Below, piece by piece: positions 1-8,849 of a DNA stretch of 64,000 nt. This DNA is from Hamadaea tsunoensis DSM 44101 (lineage in GTDB: Bacteria > Actinomycetota > Actinomycetes > Mycobacteriales > Micromonosporaceae). The stretch is from contig NZ_AUAX01000006.1 of assembly GCF_000428945.1 (NCBI RefSeq), positions 248,001 through 312,000 of the forward strand, given 5' to 3'. Within the stretch, counting starts at the first letter, position 1. Each line of letters starts with the position of its first letter. A model generated the notes under the pieces. The model ran no database searches and was not told where the DNA came from. It saw only the letters and a program-made list of their open reading frames with translations. The position numbers and the translations under genes were made by a program.

Positions 1-627
1 GTGCCGGCGGTGGTCAAGCCGCGGACGACGTTCCGGGCGAAGCCCGCGCCGGGACGGCTCGGCCCGCTGGCGGCGTCCGGCGCCGGCATCGCCGGCTTCA
101 CCGGCATCCGCCAGCTGCGCGAGCTCCTGGAGCCCGCGGTCGTGGGCCGGCGGGCCGTCCTGGACCGGCTCGACATCGACCTGTCGATCGCCATCGACGA
201 GCTGCGCGAGCTGTACGCCGGGCCGCCCGCCGCGGTCAGCCCCTCGGTGCTGATCGAGGCGCTGATGAAGGCGGGCGGTTCGAGGGAGCGCATCGCCGCC
301 GCCGTGGACCAGTACGCGCAGCACACCGCGTCCGGCCTGCCGAAGCCGTGGCTGGTGGCGGTGCTGGAGGCGGCCGTCGCCCACGTACCGGAGCTGCCTT
401 CCGCGCTCGACCGGGCCGGCGACCGGGCCAACGCGTTCGACAAGGGCAGCGGCTGGCGCAAGGCGTTCGGTTCGGTGGTCCCCGGGGTCGGCAAGCGGAA
501 CCAGGAGGGCCGGGACCGCCGCGTCCGCGCCGAGTACGCGCGGGTCGCCGAGGATCTCGTCATCGGACCGGTACGCGATGTCGTCACGGCGTACACGGCC
601 GGGCGGGCGGCTCTCGCGGACATCTGA
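1..627 (+). CDS. Hypothetical protein, probably 5'-truncated
   Basis: The reading frame is open from the first base to a TGA at 625-627, giving 208 residues. The window opens on GTG, so this could be the true start, but the frame may equally continue upstream. The sequence is soluble, rich in Ala, Arg and Val, and reads as mainly helical, with no signal peptide, membrane segment or motif I recognise. A Gly/Ala-rich stretch near residues 20-35 is followed by charged helices. The codon use is normal for the window. Function unknown. Confidence 0.6.
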   Translation: MPAVVKPRTTFRAKPAPGRLGPLAASGAGIAGFTGIRQLRELLEPAVVGRRAVLDRLDIDLSIAIDELRELYAGPPAAVSPSVLIEALMKAGGSRERIAAAVDQYAQHTASGLPKPWLVAVLEAAVAHVPELPSALDRAGDRANAFDKGSGWRKAFGSVVPGVGKRNQEGRDRRVRAEYARVAEDLVIGPVRDVVTAYTAGRAALADI

Positions 628-708
628 ACCGCGCCGGGACTTGATCCACTCAGGGGTGCGCGATCGGGGTACGGTGTGCCCCGACGTCCGCTGAGAGGAA
701 GCCAGCTC

Positions 709-1344
709 ATGACCATGCAGCCGCCCATGCCGCCGCCGTCCGAGTACAACCCGGTGGTCTCCGGCCGGCCCGCCCGTCCCGCCACCGTCACGTTCGCCGG
801 TGTGCTCATGTTCCTGATCGCCGCGCTCGAACTGATCTCCATCATTCCGACGCTGGCGAGCTACTCCGCGTACAAGGACGCCTTCGCGGCCGCGTACAAG
901 AACAACAGCCAGATGGCGGACACTGCCGGGACGATCGCGACCGTCTCGATCGCGGTAGGCGTCGGCCTCGCGGTCCTGTTCGCCATCGGCCTCGGCGTGC
1001 TCGCCGCGCTCGACCTCGCCGGCAAGCAGCCGGCCCGCATCATCACCTGGGTCGTCGCCGGCCTCGTGCTGTGCTGCCAGGGATCCAGCCTCGCCGGCAA
1101 CGGCATGAACGCCTCGTTCAGCGGCGGCAGCGGCAACGCCACGGTGGACAGCGATGCGCTCAAGCGGGTGCTGGAGGCCGAGACCCCGGGCTGGGTGCAC
1201 CCGACGCAGCTCGTGCTGGTCGGCATCATGGTGCTCGCGGCGATCGCGGTGGTCGTCCTGCTCGCGCTGCCGACGTCGCACCCCTACTTCCGCAAGCCCG
1301 CCGCTGCGCAGCAGTTCACGCCGCCGGCGTACCCGACCGTCTGA
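709..1344 (+). CDS. Four-pass membrane protein of unknown function
   Basis: This 211-residue protein has a short Pro-rich cytosolic N terminus and four hydrophobic segments, near residues 25-50, 80-110, 115-135 and 165-190. An extracytoplasmic loop rich in Gly, Ser and Asn lies between the last two. The ATG at 709 is chosen because AGAGGAAG sits six bases before it; a longer reading from 676 lacks such a site. This plan is common in small actinobacterial integral membrane proteins that have no known activity. It ends 30 bases before the SDR gene and may be cotranscribed with it. Confidence 0.8.
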   Translation: MTMQPPMPPPSEYNPVVSGRPARPATVTFAGVLMFLIAALELISIIPTLASYSAYKDAFAAAYKNNSQMADTAGTIATVSIAVGVGLAVLFAIGLGVLAALDLAGKQPARIITWVVAGLVLCCQGSSLAGNGMNASFSGGSGNATVDSDALKRVLEAETPGWVHPTQLVLVGIMVLAAIAVVVLLALPTSHPYFRKPAAAQQFTPPAYPTV

Positions 1345-1374
1345 AATACACAGCATATTCACAGGAGGAAGATC

Positions 1375-2175
1375 ATGACCGGCTCCGGGCTCGCGCTCAT
1401 CACCGGCGCCACCGCCGGCATCGGCGCGGCGTTCGCCCGCGACCGCGCCCGGGCCGGTCAGGATCTGATCCTCGTGGCCCGCGACGCGGCCCGGCTCGAC
1501 GCCGTGTGCGCCGAGCTTTCCACCACTTTCGGCGTACGCGCCCAGCCGTTGCCCGCGGATCTCACGGTCCCTGCGGACGTGGCGAAGGTGGCCGCCGTGA
1601 TCCGCGAACAGCCGCTGGATCTGCTGGTCAACAACGCCGGGCGCTCCCTCAACAAGTCGTTCCTCAAGTCCGATGTGGACGATGAGGAGAGCCTCCTCGA
1701 CCTCAACGTGCTCTCGGTGATGAAGCTGACCCACGCGGCCCTTCCCGGCATGGTGGGCCGCGGCCGGGGCGCGATCGTCAACGTCTCGTCGGTGTCCGGG
1801 TTCGCCGCGACCATGCCGGGTTCGACGTATCCGGCGACCAAGGCATGGGTCACCAACTTCAGCGAGTCCACCGGATTGCTGGTGCGCCCCAAGGGAGTAC
1901 GTGTCATGGCGCTGTGCCCGGGGTTCACGCGTACCGAATTCCATGACCGGGCGGGCATCGCCGCCGCCCAGATGCCCGATTGGGTGTGGCTGAAAGCCGA
2001 TGCCGTTGTCCGCCAAGGGATGCGGGATCTGGCGAAAGGAAAGCTGGTCAGCGTGCCGAGCGCCCGTTACAAGGTCGCCGTGGCGGGGCTCAAGCTGATG
2101 CCACGCAGCGTGTTGCACCGCGTACTGTCGCGTGGTGCCCGGCGAATGGGCCGGACCGTTGGTGACGCCGAGTAA
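1375..2175 (+). CDS. SDR family NAD(P)-dependent oxidoreductase
   Basis: The 266-residue protein is a classical short-chain dehydrogenase. It has the cofactor motif TGATAGIG near residues 9-16, an NNAG segment near residue 90, the catalytic serine in VSSVSG, and the YPATK pair of Tyr and Lys about 15 residues later. The substrate cannot be read from sequence. Length and motifs fit soluble cytosolic carbonyl or alcohol dehydrogenases. The start at 1375 follows a strong AGGAGGAAG ribosome site. It lies between a membrane protein and pyrE, all on the plus strand, with no clear functional link to either. Confidence 0.92.
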   Translation: MTGSGLALITGATAGIGAAFARDRARAGQDLILVARDAARLDAVCAELSTTFGVRAQPLPADLTVPADVAKVAAVIREQPLDLLVNNAGRSLNKSFLKSDVDDEESLLDLNVLSVMKLTHAALPGMVGRGRGAIVNVSSVSGFAATMPGSTYPATKAWVTNFSESTGLLVRPKGVRVMALCPGFTRTEFHDRAGIAAAQMPDWVWLKADAVVRQGMRDLAKGKLVSVPSARYKVAVAGLKLMPRSVLHRVLSRGARRMGRTVGDAE

Positions 2176-2195
2176 CAGCCGCTGGTGGCATGCGG

Positions 2196-2201
2196 TACAG
2201 T
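2196..2201 (+). promoter_or_regulatory. Candidate -10 box for leaderless pyrE mRNA
   Basis: TACAGT lies exactly seven bases before the ATG at 2209 and no ribosome site precedes that ATG. The same TANNNT plus 6-7 nt arrangement recurs at many starts in this window. Confidence 0.5.
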
Positions 2202-2208
2202 CGGCAGC

Positions 2209-2748
2209 ATGCTGGATCGCGAAGACCTCCGTAAATTCATCACTGACCTTGCGGTGGTCCACGGGCGCGTGATCCTGTCGTCGGGAGCCGAAGCGGATTA
2301 CTACCTTGATCTGCGCCGCATCTGCCTGCACCACGCGAGTGCCCCGCTTGTGGGGCGGGTGATGCTGGACCTGATCAGTGATTGGGATTGCGCCGCTGTG
2401 GGCGGTCTCACACTGGGCGCAGATCCCGTCGCCGCGGCGATGATGCATGCAAGTGCGAAAACCGACCGACCGGTGGACGCATTCGTCGTCCGTAAGGCCG
2501 GAAAGGCGCACGGATTGCAGCGACGCATCGAAGGTCCCGACATTTCGGGGCGTCGAGTAGTCGCTGTGGAGGACACCTCCACTACTGGCAGTAGCGTTCT
2601 TACCGCAGTGGACGCATTGCGGGAGGCCGGTGCCGAAGTGGTCGGCGTCGCGGTTATTGTCGATCGAGGCGCCGGCGATGCGGTGCGAGCAGCAGGTCTG
2701 CCGTACCGGGCCGCCTTCACCCTGACCGACCTTGGTTTGAGTCGGTAG
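2209..2748 (+). CDS. pyrE: Orotate phosphoribosyltransferase
   Basis: The enzyme converts orotate and PRPP to orotidine 5'-phosphate in pyrimidine synthesis. The 179-residue protein shows the PRPP-binding signature as VVAVEDTSTTGSS near residues 120-132. It also has the N-terminal region that places substrate (SSGAEADYYLDLR) and the conserved VVRKAGKAHG segment. Length matches the family. A GTG at 2185 would extend it, but the ATG at 2209 has a well placed -10 box and fits family starts. It stands alone, with no other pyr gene nearby, followed by an arsR-type gene. Confidence 0.93.
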   Translation: MLDREDLRKFITDLAVVHGRVILSSGAEADYYLDLRRICLHHASAPLVGRVMLDLISDWDCAAVGGLTLGADPVAAAMMHASAKTDRPVDAFVVRKAGKAHGLQRRIEGPDISGRRVVAVEDTSTTGSSVLTAVDALREAGAEVVGVAVIVDRGAGDAVRAAGLPYRAAFTLTDLGLSR

Positions 2749-2771
2749 CACATCTTTAGACTTGGACCTGC

Positions 2772-2801
2772 TAATATGCAGACAAGTCAATTGTTCACTT
2801 G
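2772..2801 (+). promoter_or_regulatory. arsR promoter and operator dyad
   Basis: A TAATAT -10 box (2772-2777) is followed by a 19-base dyad at 2783-2801. CAAGTCAA and TTCACTTG are separated by TTG and match in seven of eight pairs. The dyad would cover the transcription start and lies just upstream of the GTG of the ArsR gene, a typical place for autorepression by an ArsR dimer. Confidence 0.6.
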
Positions 2802-2815
2802 GAAGGATGGAGTAA

Positions 2816-3184
2816 GTGGGAACTGCCCTGGTGGATACCCCATTGCCCGCTATCTCACCGCTCGCCGGTGAGCCGATCGAGAAGGCTGACGCGGAGCGCC
2901 TCGCCGGGGTGCTGAAGGCGCTGGCCGACCCGGCCCGCCTGCGGCTGCTGAGCCTCATCCAGTCGGCCCCGGAGGGCGAGGCGTGCGTCTGCGACCTCAC
3001 CGCCCCGCTCGGTCTTTCGCAGCCGACCGTCAGCCACCACCTGCGCATCCTCACCGAGGCCGGTCTGCTCAACCGGGACAAGCGCGGCGTGTGGGCTTAC
3101 TACAGCCTGGTGCCCTCGGCCATCGGTACCGTTGCCGAGCTGCTGACGCCGCCGCGCAAGCGCGCGTCCAAGAAGGCTCGCTGA
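2816..3184 (+). CDS. ArsR family transcriptional regulator
   Basis: This 122-residue winged-helix protein carries the ArsR/SmtB core. Its N-terminal helix region (ADPARLRLLSLIQ) is followed by an ACVCDL segment near residues 58-63 and a recognition helix in LSQPTVSHHLRIL. The Cys-Val-Cys pair matches the metal-binding position of ArsR-type arsenic or cadmium sensors, so thiol or metal sensing is plausible, but two Cys do not fix the ligand. A basic Lys/Arg tail ends the protein. The start is GTG after GGAAGGATGG. No efflux or arsenate gene adjoins it, so its target may be itself or a distant gene. Confidence 0.9.
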   Translation: MGTALVDTPLPAISPLAGEPIEKADAERLAGVLKALADPARLRLLSLIQSAPEGEACVCDLTAPLGLSQPTVSHHLRILTEAGLLNRDKRGVWAYYSLVPSAIGTVAELLTPPRKRASKKAR

Positions 3185-3252
3185 AAGCGAAGCCTGCAAA
3201 CGATTCCGGACGGTCCGGGCGAAGCCCGCACGGCCGGAAGAAGAGTCAGCGA

Positions 3253-3282
3253 ATGGGGAGTGCCCGAATGGGTACTCCCCAT
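3253..3282 (+). terminator. Hairpin after arsR gene
   Basis: ATGGGGAGTGCCC and GGGTACTCCCCAT pair over 13 bases with one wobble, around a GAAT loop. A short CACGTTTA follows. It lies about 70 bases after the arsR stop. Confidence 0.7.
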
Positions 3283-3314
3283 CACGTTTAGCGAGATGTC
3301 ACGCTGCGCTTTCG

Positions 3315-3331
3315 CCAGGTGACTCACCTGG
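3315..3331. promoter_or_regulatory. Perfect 17-bp palindrome, candidate operator
   Basis: CCAGGTGACTCACCTGG is a perfect inverted repeat around a single central base. It lies in the gap between the arsR terminator and the gene at 3483. A second small dyad, GCGAAT-TTC-ATTCGC at 3368-3382, and an AT-richer TCTAAG follow, so the palindrome sits upstream of a likely promoter. Confidence 0.45.
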
Positions 3332-3482
3332 AAATCCCGGTGCCGACCTCCACCGCCCTCCTATTGCGCGAATTTCATTCGCCTCTAAGCTGTCGGGACA
3401 TTGCGCATACCGACCCTGTCCCGTCGAATGCGGGACTTGAGTCCGCCGGCGGCCGGCCGGTCAGACGCGCGAGAGGTGAGAC

Positions 3483-5153
3483 ATGGTTGGACGGCATCGC
3501 CCCCGACGCGGCGCGGGCCAGGTCACGCTGGCCGTGGCAGCGGCCACCGTGGTCCTGCTCGGGGCCGGGATCGTCGTGAAGACGGTCACCGCGGACGCGG
3601 ACGGCTGCAGCACCACCAACGGAACGAGGCTCGTGGTCGCCGCCGATCCGGCGATCGCACCGGCGATCACCGAGATCGCCGACCGCTGGCAGAAATCGCA
3701 ACACAAGGACGCCACGTGCGTACGCGTGGAGGTTCAGGCCCGCAAGTCCGCCGAGATGGCCAACAGCCTCGGCACCTTCGGCGGCGGTGCGGTCGACATC
3801 GGCGCGAAGCCGGAACCCACCCCGGCCGAGGCCGACCTGCCGGGGGTCTGGATCCCCGATTCCAGCGCCTGGATCGGCCGCGTCCGCGGTGTGGACCGCA
3901 ACGCCTTCGAGTCGCAGGTCACCTCCACGGCGGTCAGCCCGGTCGTCGTCGGCATGCCCGAGGCGGTCGCCCGGCAGCTCGGCGGCACGGTCCCGCTCAC
4001 GGCGGCCTCCGTCGGCGCGCTGCTCCAGGATGGAAGGATCAAGCTCGGCATGGCGGACCCGCGCCGGGACACCGCCAGCCTCGTCGGCGCCATGCTGCTC
4101 AAGGACGTCGTCGTCACGCAGGACTCGGACCTGCCCAAGCTCGTCGGGGCGTACCGGCAGCGGGTGAACGTCGGAACCTCCTTCGCCGACACCGCGGCGG
4201 TCTTCGCCGGCTTCGCGAGCGGGCTCGGCGCGGCACCGCTCAGCGAGCAGTCGATCATCAACTTCAACGCGGCCAACCCGGCGGCCAAGATCGCCGCGGT
4301 GCCGCTGGCCGTGCAGCCCACGCTCGATTTCCCGTACGCGGTCCTGTCGGCGAAGTCGCGGGAGGTCAAGGACGCCGCGGAGACGTTCCGGGCGGCCGTC
4401 AGCGGCGAGCTCTACGCCGACATCCTGGCCGGGCACGGCCTGCGTACGCCCGCCGGTGCCGCCGGCCCCGGTTTCACCGTCGGCCACGGGGTGACCGCGG
4501 CCGCCGCGCACGTGCAGCCGGTGACCGACATGGCCTCGGTGCAGCTGACGCTGAACGTGTGGGTGGCCGCCAAGACCCCGTCCCGGGTGATCACGCTGGT
4601 GGACAGCACGTCATCGCTGAACAACTCCGCCGGCGGGGGCATGACCCGGCTGGAGCTCATGCAGCTGTCCACGCACTACGGGCTCGACCTGTTCACGTCC
4701 GACAGCCAGCTCGCCCTGTGGGGTTTCGCCGGCCCGGGCTACAAGGAACTGGTCCCGATGGGCACGCTCAACGCGGCGCAGCGGGCCAAGCTCGACGGGA
4801 CCATGACCTCGGCCAGGACCAGCCCGACCGACGTCTGCCCGCTGTTCGAGTCGCTGCTGGCGGCGTACAAGATCATGAAGGAGAACTTCGACCCGGAGCG
4901 CTCCAACACGATCGTGGTCTTCACCGACGGCAAGAGCAACGTGCCCGACGGGCTCACGCTGACCAAGATGAAGCGGGAGCTGGAGACGCTGGCCGACGTG
5001 GCGCACCCGATCCGGGTGGTCCTGCTCGGCATCGGCCCGGCGGCCGATCTGGAACAGCTCAAGGAGATCGCCGAGATCACCGGGGGCGGCGCCTTCGCGC
5101 TCACCGACCCCCGGCAACTCAGCGGGATCTTCCTGCAGGCCCTGCTGGCCTAG
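3483..5153 (+). CDS. Membrane-anchored solute-binding domain plus VWA domain protein
   Basis: The 556-residue protein begins with a basic stretch and one hydrophobic segment (about residues 14-33), so it is likely anchored outside the membrane. Residues about 45-330 resemble the periplasmic solute-binding fold seen in molybdate or sulfate binders. From about 360 to the end it is a von Willebrand A domain, with a metal site beginning DSTSS (usual form DxSxS, here with Thr at the third place) and a later FTDGKSN segment. A few VWA proteins in actinobacteria have this order, with no known ligand. The ATG follows GAGAGGTGAG. It is convergent with the DedA gene. Confidence 0.82.
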   Translation: MVGRHRPRRGAGQVTLAVAAATVVLLGAGIVVKTVTADADGCSTTNGTRLVVAADPAIAPAITEIADRWQKSQHKDATCVRVEVQARKSAEMANSLGTFGGGAVDIGAKPEPTPAEADLPGVWIPDSSAWIGRVRGVDRNAFESQVTSTAVSPVVVGMPEAVARQLGGTVPLTAASVGALLQDGRIKLGMADPRRDTASLVGAMLLKDVVVTQDSDLPKLVGAYRQRVNVGTSFADTAAVFAGFASGLGAAPLSEQSIINFNAANPAAKIAAVPLAVQPTLDFPYAVLSAKSREVKDAAETFRAAVSGELYADILAGHGLRTPAGAAGPGFTVGHGVTAAAAHVQPVTDMASVQLTLNVWVAAKTPSRVITLVDSTSSLNNSAGGGMTRLELMQLSTHYGLDLFTSDSQLALWGFAGPGYKELVPMGTLNAAQRAKLDGTMTSARTSPTDVCPLFESLLAAYKIMKENFDPERSNTIVVFTDGKSNVPDGLTLTKMKRELETLADVAHPIRVVLLGIGPAADLEQLKEIAEITGGGAFALTDPRQLSGIFLQALLA

Positions 5154-5158
5154 GAATC

Positions 5159-5908
5159 TCAGCCGACGCGCGACGGGGAGCGGTGCTTGCCGGCCTCTCC
5201 CCGCTCGCGCTTCTTCTCGCGGTGCGAGCGCCACATCTCGATGAACACCGGAATCAGCGAGATGAGCACGATCAGGAAGACGAACGGCAGGATGTAGTGA
5301 TCGATCTTGTCGGGCCCGCCGATCGCGTCGATGATCTTCTGGGCGAAGAAGTACGCCGCGAGCAGGATGCCGTCGGTCCACAGGATCGCGCCGACCGCGT
5401 TCCAGATGAAGAACTGCTTGGCGGGCATCTCCAGCGTGCCGGCCACCGGGTTCATGAAGGTACGCACGATCGGGATGAAGCGCGCCAGGACGACCGCCTT
5501 GCGCGGGCCGAACTTGTGGAAGTAGTGCTCGGCCTTTTCCACGTACTCCCGCTTGAACAGCCGCGAGTCGGGCTTGTTGAACAGCCGCTGGCCGTAGCGG
5601 GCGCCGAGCCAGTGGCCGAACTGGGCACCGGCGATGGCGAACAGCGGCGCGCCGATCAGCAGCGGGACGATCGGGATCTGCCAGCCGACGACCTCGTTGG
5701 CGACCGACGAGGCGGCCACGCCGGTGAGGAAGAGCAGCGAATCGCCGGGGAAGAAGAAGCCGACCATCAGACCGGTCTCGGCGAACAGGATCAGCAGTAC
5801 GCCGATGAGAGCGAAGCGCGGCCCCATCCAGCTCAGGTAGTCGAGGGGGTTGAGCGGATTGAAGCTCAACGAGTCGGCGAAGGAGCGCGCCCGGTCGATG
5901 GTGTTCAC
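5159..5908 (-). CDS. DedA family (VTT domain) membrane protein
   Basis: DedA/VTT proteins are integral membrane proteins linked to lipid flipping and membrane potential. The 249-residue product has the family's ETGLxxGFFxPGD segment near residues 40-55. The later FGPRKAVVLARFIPIVRTF motif carries conserved Arg residues before membrane-inserting helices, and the cytosolic C terminus is very basic. A much longer upstream extension exists, but it lies antisense to the sigma factor gene. The GTG at 5908 gives a family-like N terminus and has TACCCT eight bases upstream. It is divergent from the sigma gene with 66 bases between starts. Confidence 0.88.
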   Translation of the reverse strand: MNTIDRARSFADSLSFNPLNPLDYLSWMGPRFALIGVLLILFAETGLMVGFFFPGDSLLFLTGVAASSVANEVVGWQIPIVPLLIGAPLFAIAGAQFGHWLGARYGQRLFNKPDSRLFKREYVEKAEHYFHKFGPRKAVVLARFIPIVRTFMNPVAGTLEMPAKQFFIWNAVGAILWTDGILLAAYFFAQKIIDAIGGPDKIDHYILPFVFLIVLISLIPVFIEMWRSHREKKRERGEAGKHRSPSRVG

Positions 5909-5974
5909 GCCGACCAAGGGTACCGGGCAATGTTCCGCCCTGTGCGGCCCGTCTAAAGGGTCGGGGAGGTGGAA

Positions 5975-6475
5975 GTGACCTACGAGGAGTTCGCCCGTAC
6001 GCGGTTGGCGGCATTCGCCCGCTATGCCGTCGTGCTGACCGGCGACACCCACAGTGCTCAGGATCTCGTTCAGGAGACCATGGTCCGCGCCCAGCTGCAG
6101 TGGAAGAAGGTCGAAGCTGCCGAATCGCCCGAACGGTACGTGAAGCGGATGATGGTGAACATCTACGTCGACTGGCGGCGCGGATCCTGGTGGAAGCGGA
6201 TCCTGCTGCACGCCGACCCGGGCGCCGGGCTGCGCGTACCCGGAGATGTCGCCGAAGGGGCCGCGGACCGGGACCTGGTGTGGACGGCCCTGGCCGGACT
6301 GCCCCGCCAGCAACGGGCGGCGCTGGTGCTGCGGTACTACGAGGATCTTCCGGACATCGAGATCGCGGACACGCTGGGCTGTTCGGTCGGCACGGTGCGC
6401 GGCTACATCTCGCGGGCCCTCGCCACCCTCCGCGCCCGGATGGTTCCGGGCCTCATCACAGGAGGAACCCGGTGA
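5975..6475 (+). CDS. SigE-family ECF RNA polymerase sigma factor
   Basis: The 166-residue protein has sigma region 2 at about residues 5-70 (AFARYAVVLTGDTHSAQDLVQET) and region 4 at about 105-155 (LPRQQRAALVLRYYEDLPDIEIA, then GCSVGTVRGYISRAL). This matches the short sigma-70 group often annotated as SigE family in actinomycetes. GTG at 5969 and 5975 are in frame; GGGAGG at 5964-5969 favours 5975. Its stop overlaps the next start as GTGA, so the two are translated together. No zinc-type anti-sigma gene is present, which suggests the coupled membrane protein does that job. Confidence 0.9.
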   Translation: MTYEEFARTRLAAFARYAVVLTGDTHSAQDLVQETMVRAQLQWKKVEAAESPERYVKRMMVNIYVDWRRGSWWKRILLHADPGAGLRVPGDVAEGAADRDLVWTALAGLPRQQRAALVLRYYEDLPDIEIADTLGCSVGTVRGYISRALATLRARMVPGLITGGTR

Positions 6476-7557
6476 ACGAGGACGAGCTGAGAGCCGCGTT
6501 CGCCCGCCATGAAGCGGAGGCGCCCGACGTGGACGACTTGCACGCCAGCATCAACAAGGAGGTACGCCGACGACGGCGGCGCCGCACGACCGTGCTCTCG
6601 GGAACGCTGGCGGCGGTGGTCGCGCTGGCGATCGCCGTCCCGGTCTACCTGGTCGGCCGGACCCACGCCGCCGCCGGGGTGCCGGCGGCCGGGCAGAGCA
6701 CCGCACCGGTCGCGCCGGGGCGAGCGCTGAACATCCTGCTGCTGGGTACGGACAACCCCAGCAGGGTCGATCCGACCCAGGCACGGGCGGACACGATCAT
6801 GATCATCCATGTTCCGGTCGACCGCAGCCGTATGTACCTCGTCTCGATCGAACGGGACATCGGGGTGGAGATCCCCGGCCACGGCAAGCAGAAGATCAAC
6901 TCCGCGTTCTACTACGGCGCGGAGAACGGCGGAGGACGGGCCGGTGGGTCGGCGCTGATGGCCCAGGTCGTGGCGACGCTGTCGGGCATACCCAAGTTCG
7001 ACGCGGTGGTGACCGTCGACTTCCGGGCGGTCAAGTCGGTCACCGATGCCCTCGGCGGTGTCGAGGTCTGCCTGCCCCGGCCGGTGACCGTCTACAGAGG
7101 CGTACCCGGTCAGGATGGCAAGCCGCCCGCGGACGCCCGGACGCTCGCCGCCGGCTGCCTCACCCGGAACGGGACTGATTCCCTGGACCTGGTCCGGCAG
7201 CGCTTCGGCCTGCCCAGCGGCGCGTACGGCCGCGATCGCAGTACCCAGCGGTACCTGATCGGGCTGTCGAAGAAGGTCGCCGGTCTCGACATCCTGACCG
7301 ACGCCACCAAGATCGTCAGCCTTGCCCACACCGCCGGCGTGAGCGTGGACACCGGCTCGGCCGGCCTCGTCGATCTGGCGCGGGAGCTCAAGAACGTCAA
7401 CGTGGACGGGACGGTGCCGCTGGCCCTGCAGGACGGCTACACCGACGGGGAAGGCGCCATGGAAGGCATCTCCGCCGGCGGCCGGGAACTTCTCGCGGCC
7501 CTCGCGGCCGGGAAGATCGCGGAGTTCTACGCCCGCCATCCGGAATCCGGCCTGTAG
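6472..7557 (+). CDS. LCP-domain protein with cytosolic anti-sigma-like N terminus
   Basis: The 361-residue protein starts with an acidic, helical cytosolic region (residues 1-30), then a run of arginines and one membrane segment (about 38-60). An extracellular LytR-CpsA-Psr domain follows (about 85-350). LCP motifs present include NILLLGTDN, RADTIMIIHV and QKINSAFYYG; the usual SIPRD is SIERD here. LCP enzymes attach phosphate-linked glycopolymers to peptidoglycan. The gene overlaps the sigma gene by four bases. The layout resembles membrane anti-sigma factors whose outer domain senses or acts on the wall, so a sigma partner role is a reasonable inference. Confidence 0.85.
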   Translation: MNEDELRAAFARHEAEAPDVDDLHASINKEVRRRRRRRTTVLSGTLAAVVALAIAVPVYLVGRTHAAAGVPAAGQSTAPVAPGRALNILLLGTDNPSRVDPTQARADTIMIIHVPVDRSRMYLVSIERDIGVEIPGHGKQKINSAFYYGAENGGGRAGGSALMAQVVATLSGIPKFDAVVTVDFRAVKSVTDALGGVEVCLPRPVTVYRGVPGQDGKPPADARTLAAGCLTRNGTDSLDLVRQRFGLPSGAYGRDRSTQRYLIGLSKKVAGLDILTDATKIVSLAHTAGVSVDTGSAGLVDLARELKNVNVDGTVPLALQDGYTDGEGAMEGISAGGRELLAALAAGKIAEFYARHPESGL

Positions 7558-7563
7558 TCCGGT

Positions 7564-7609
7564 ATCCCGCCCGTTTCGCCGCGGCTGGGCCGGGCGAGGC
7601 GGGCGGGAT
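7564..7609 (+). terminator. Hairpin after LCP gene
   Basis: ATCCCGCCCG (7564-7573) pairs with CGGGCGGGAT (7600-7609), and inner CGCC/GGCG bases can extend it. It starts seven bases after the stop codon and has no U tract. Confidence 0.6.
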
Positions 7610-7711
7610 CTCGGCCCGGGTGCGCGCTCGGATCTGTGATGGGCAATACTCCTGTTACGAAGGACAGCGAGGTCCAGCCGCAGTTCAGCGCACCCAAGGA
7701 GCATTCTTAAG

Positions 7712-8737
<1,026 letters not shown>

Positions 8738-8760
8738 GAAGCGAGAAGTATGGCTGTACC

Positions 8761-8785
8761 AACGGGGGCTTCGGCCCCCGTTTTT
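8761..8785 (+). terminator. Rho-independent terminator after fba
   Basis: AACGGGGGC and GCCCCCGTT form a nine-base-pair stem closed by a TTCG tetraloop and followed by a run of five T. It is the clearest intrinsic terminator in the window. Confidence 0.93.
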
Positions 8786-8849
8786 CGTGCCCGATTCGGT
8801 ACGATCGTCCGATCTACTGTCCGGAGTCCGTCGAGGAGAAGGTGCCGTC

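Noticed and set aside
2750-2771. A -35 box paired with the arsR TAATAT
   Set aside because: No TTGACA-like sequence lies at 16-19 bases upstream; TTGAGT at 2737 is too far away.
3401-5956. A plus-strand open frame of 851 codons across the VWA and DedA genes
   Set aside because: It runs through two well-supported genes in the wrong frame and strand; composition is Arg- and Gly-rich noise.
5909-6313. A 135-residue N-terminal extension of the DedA protein
   Set aside because: It lies antisense to the sigma factor gene, has no ribosome site and does not look like protein; DedA proteins start near the GTG at 5908.
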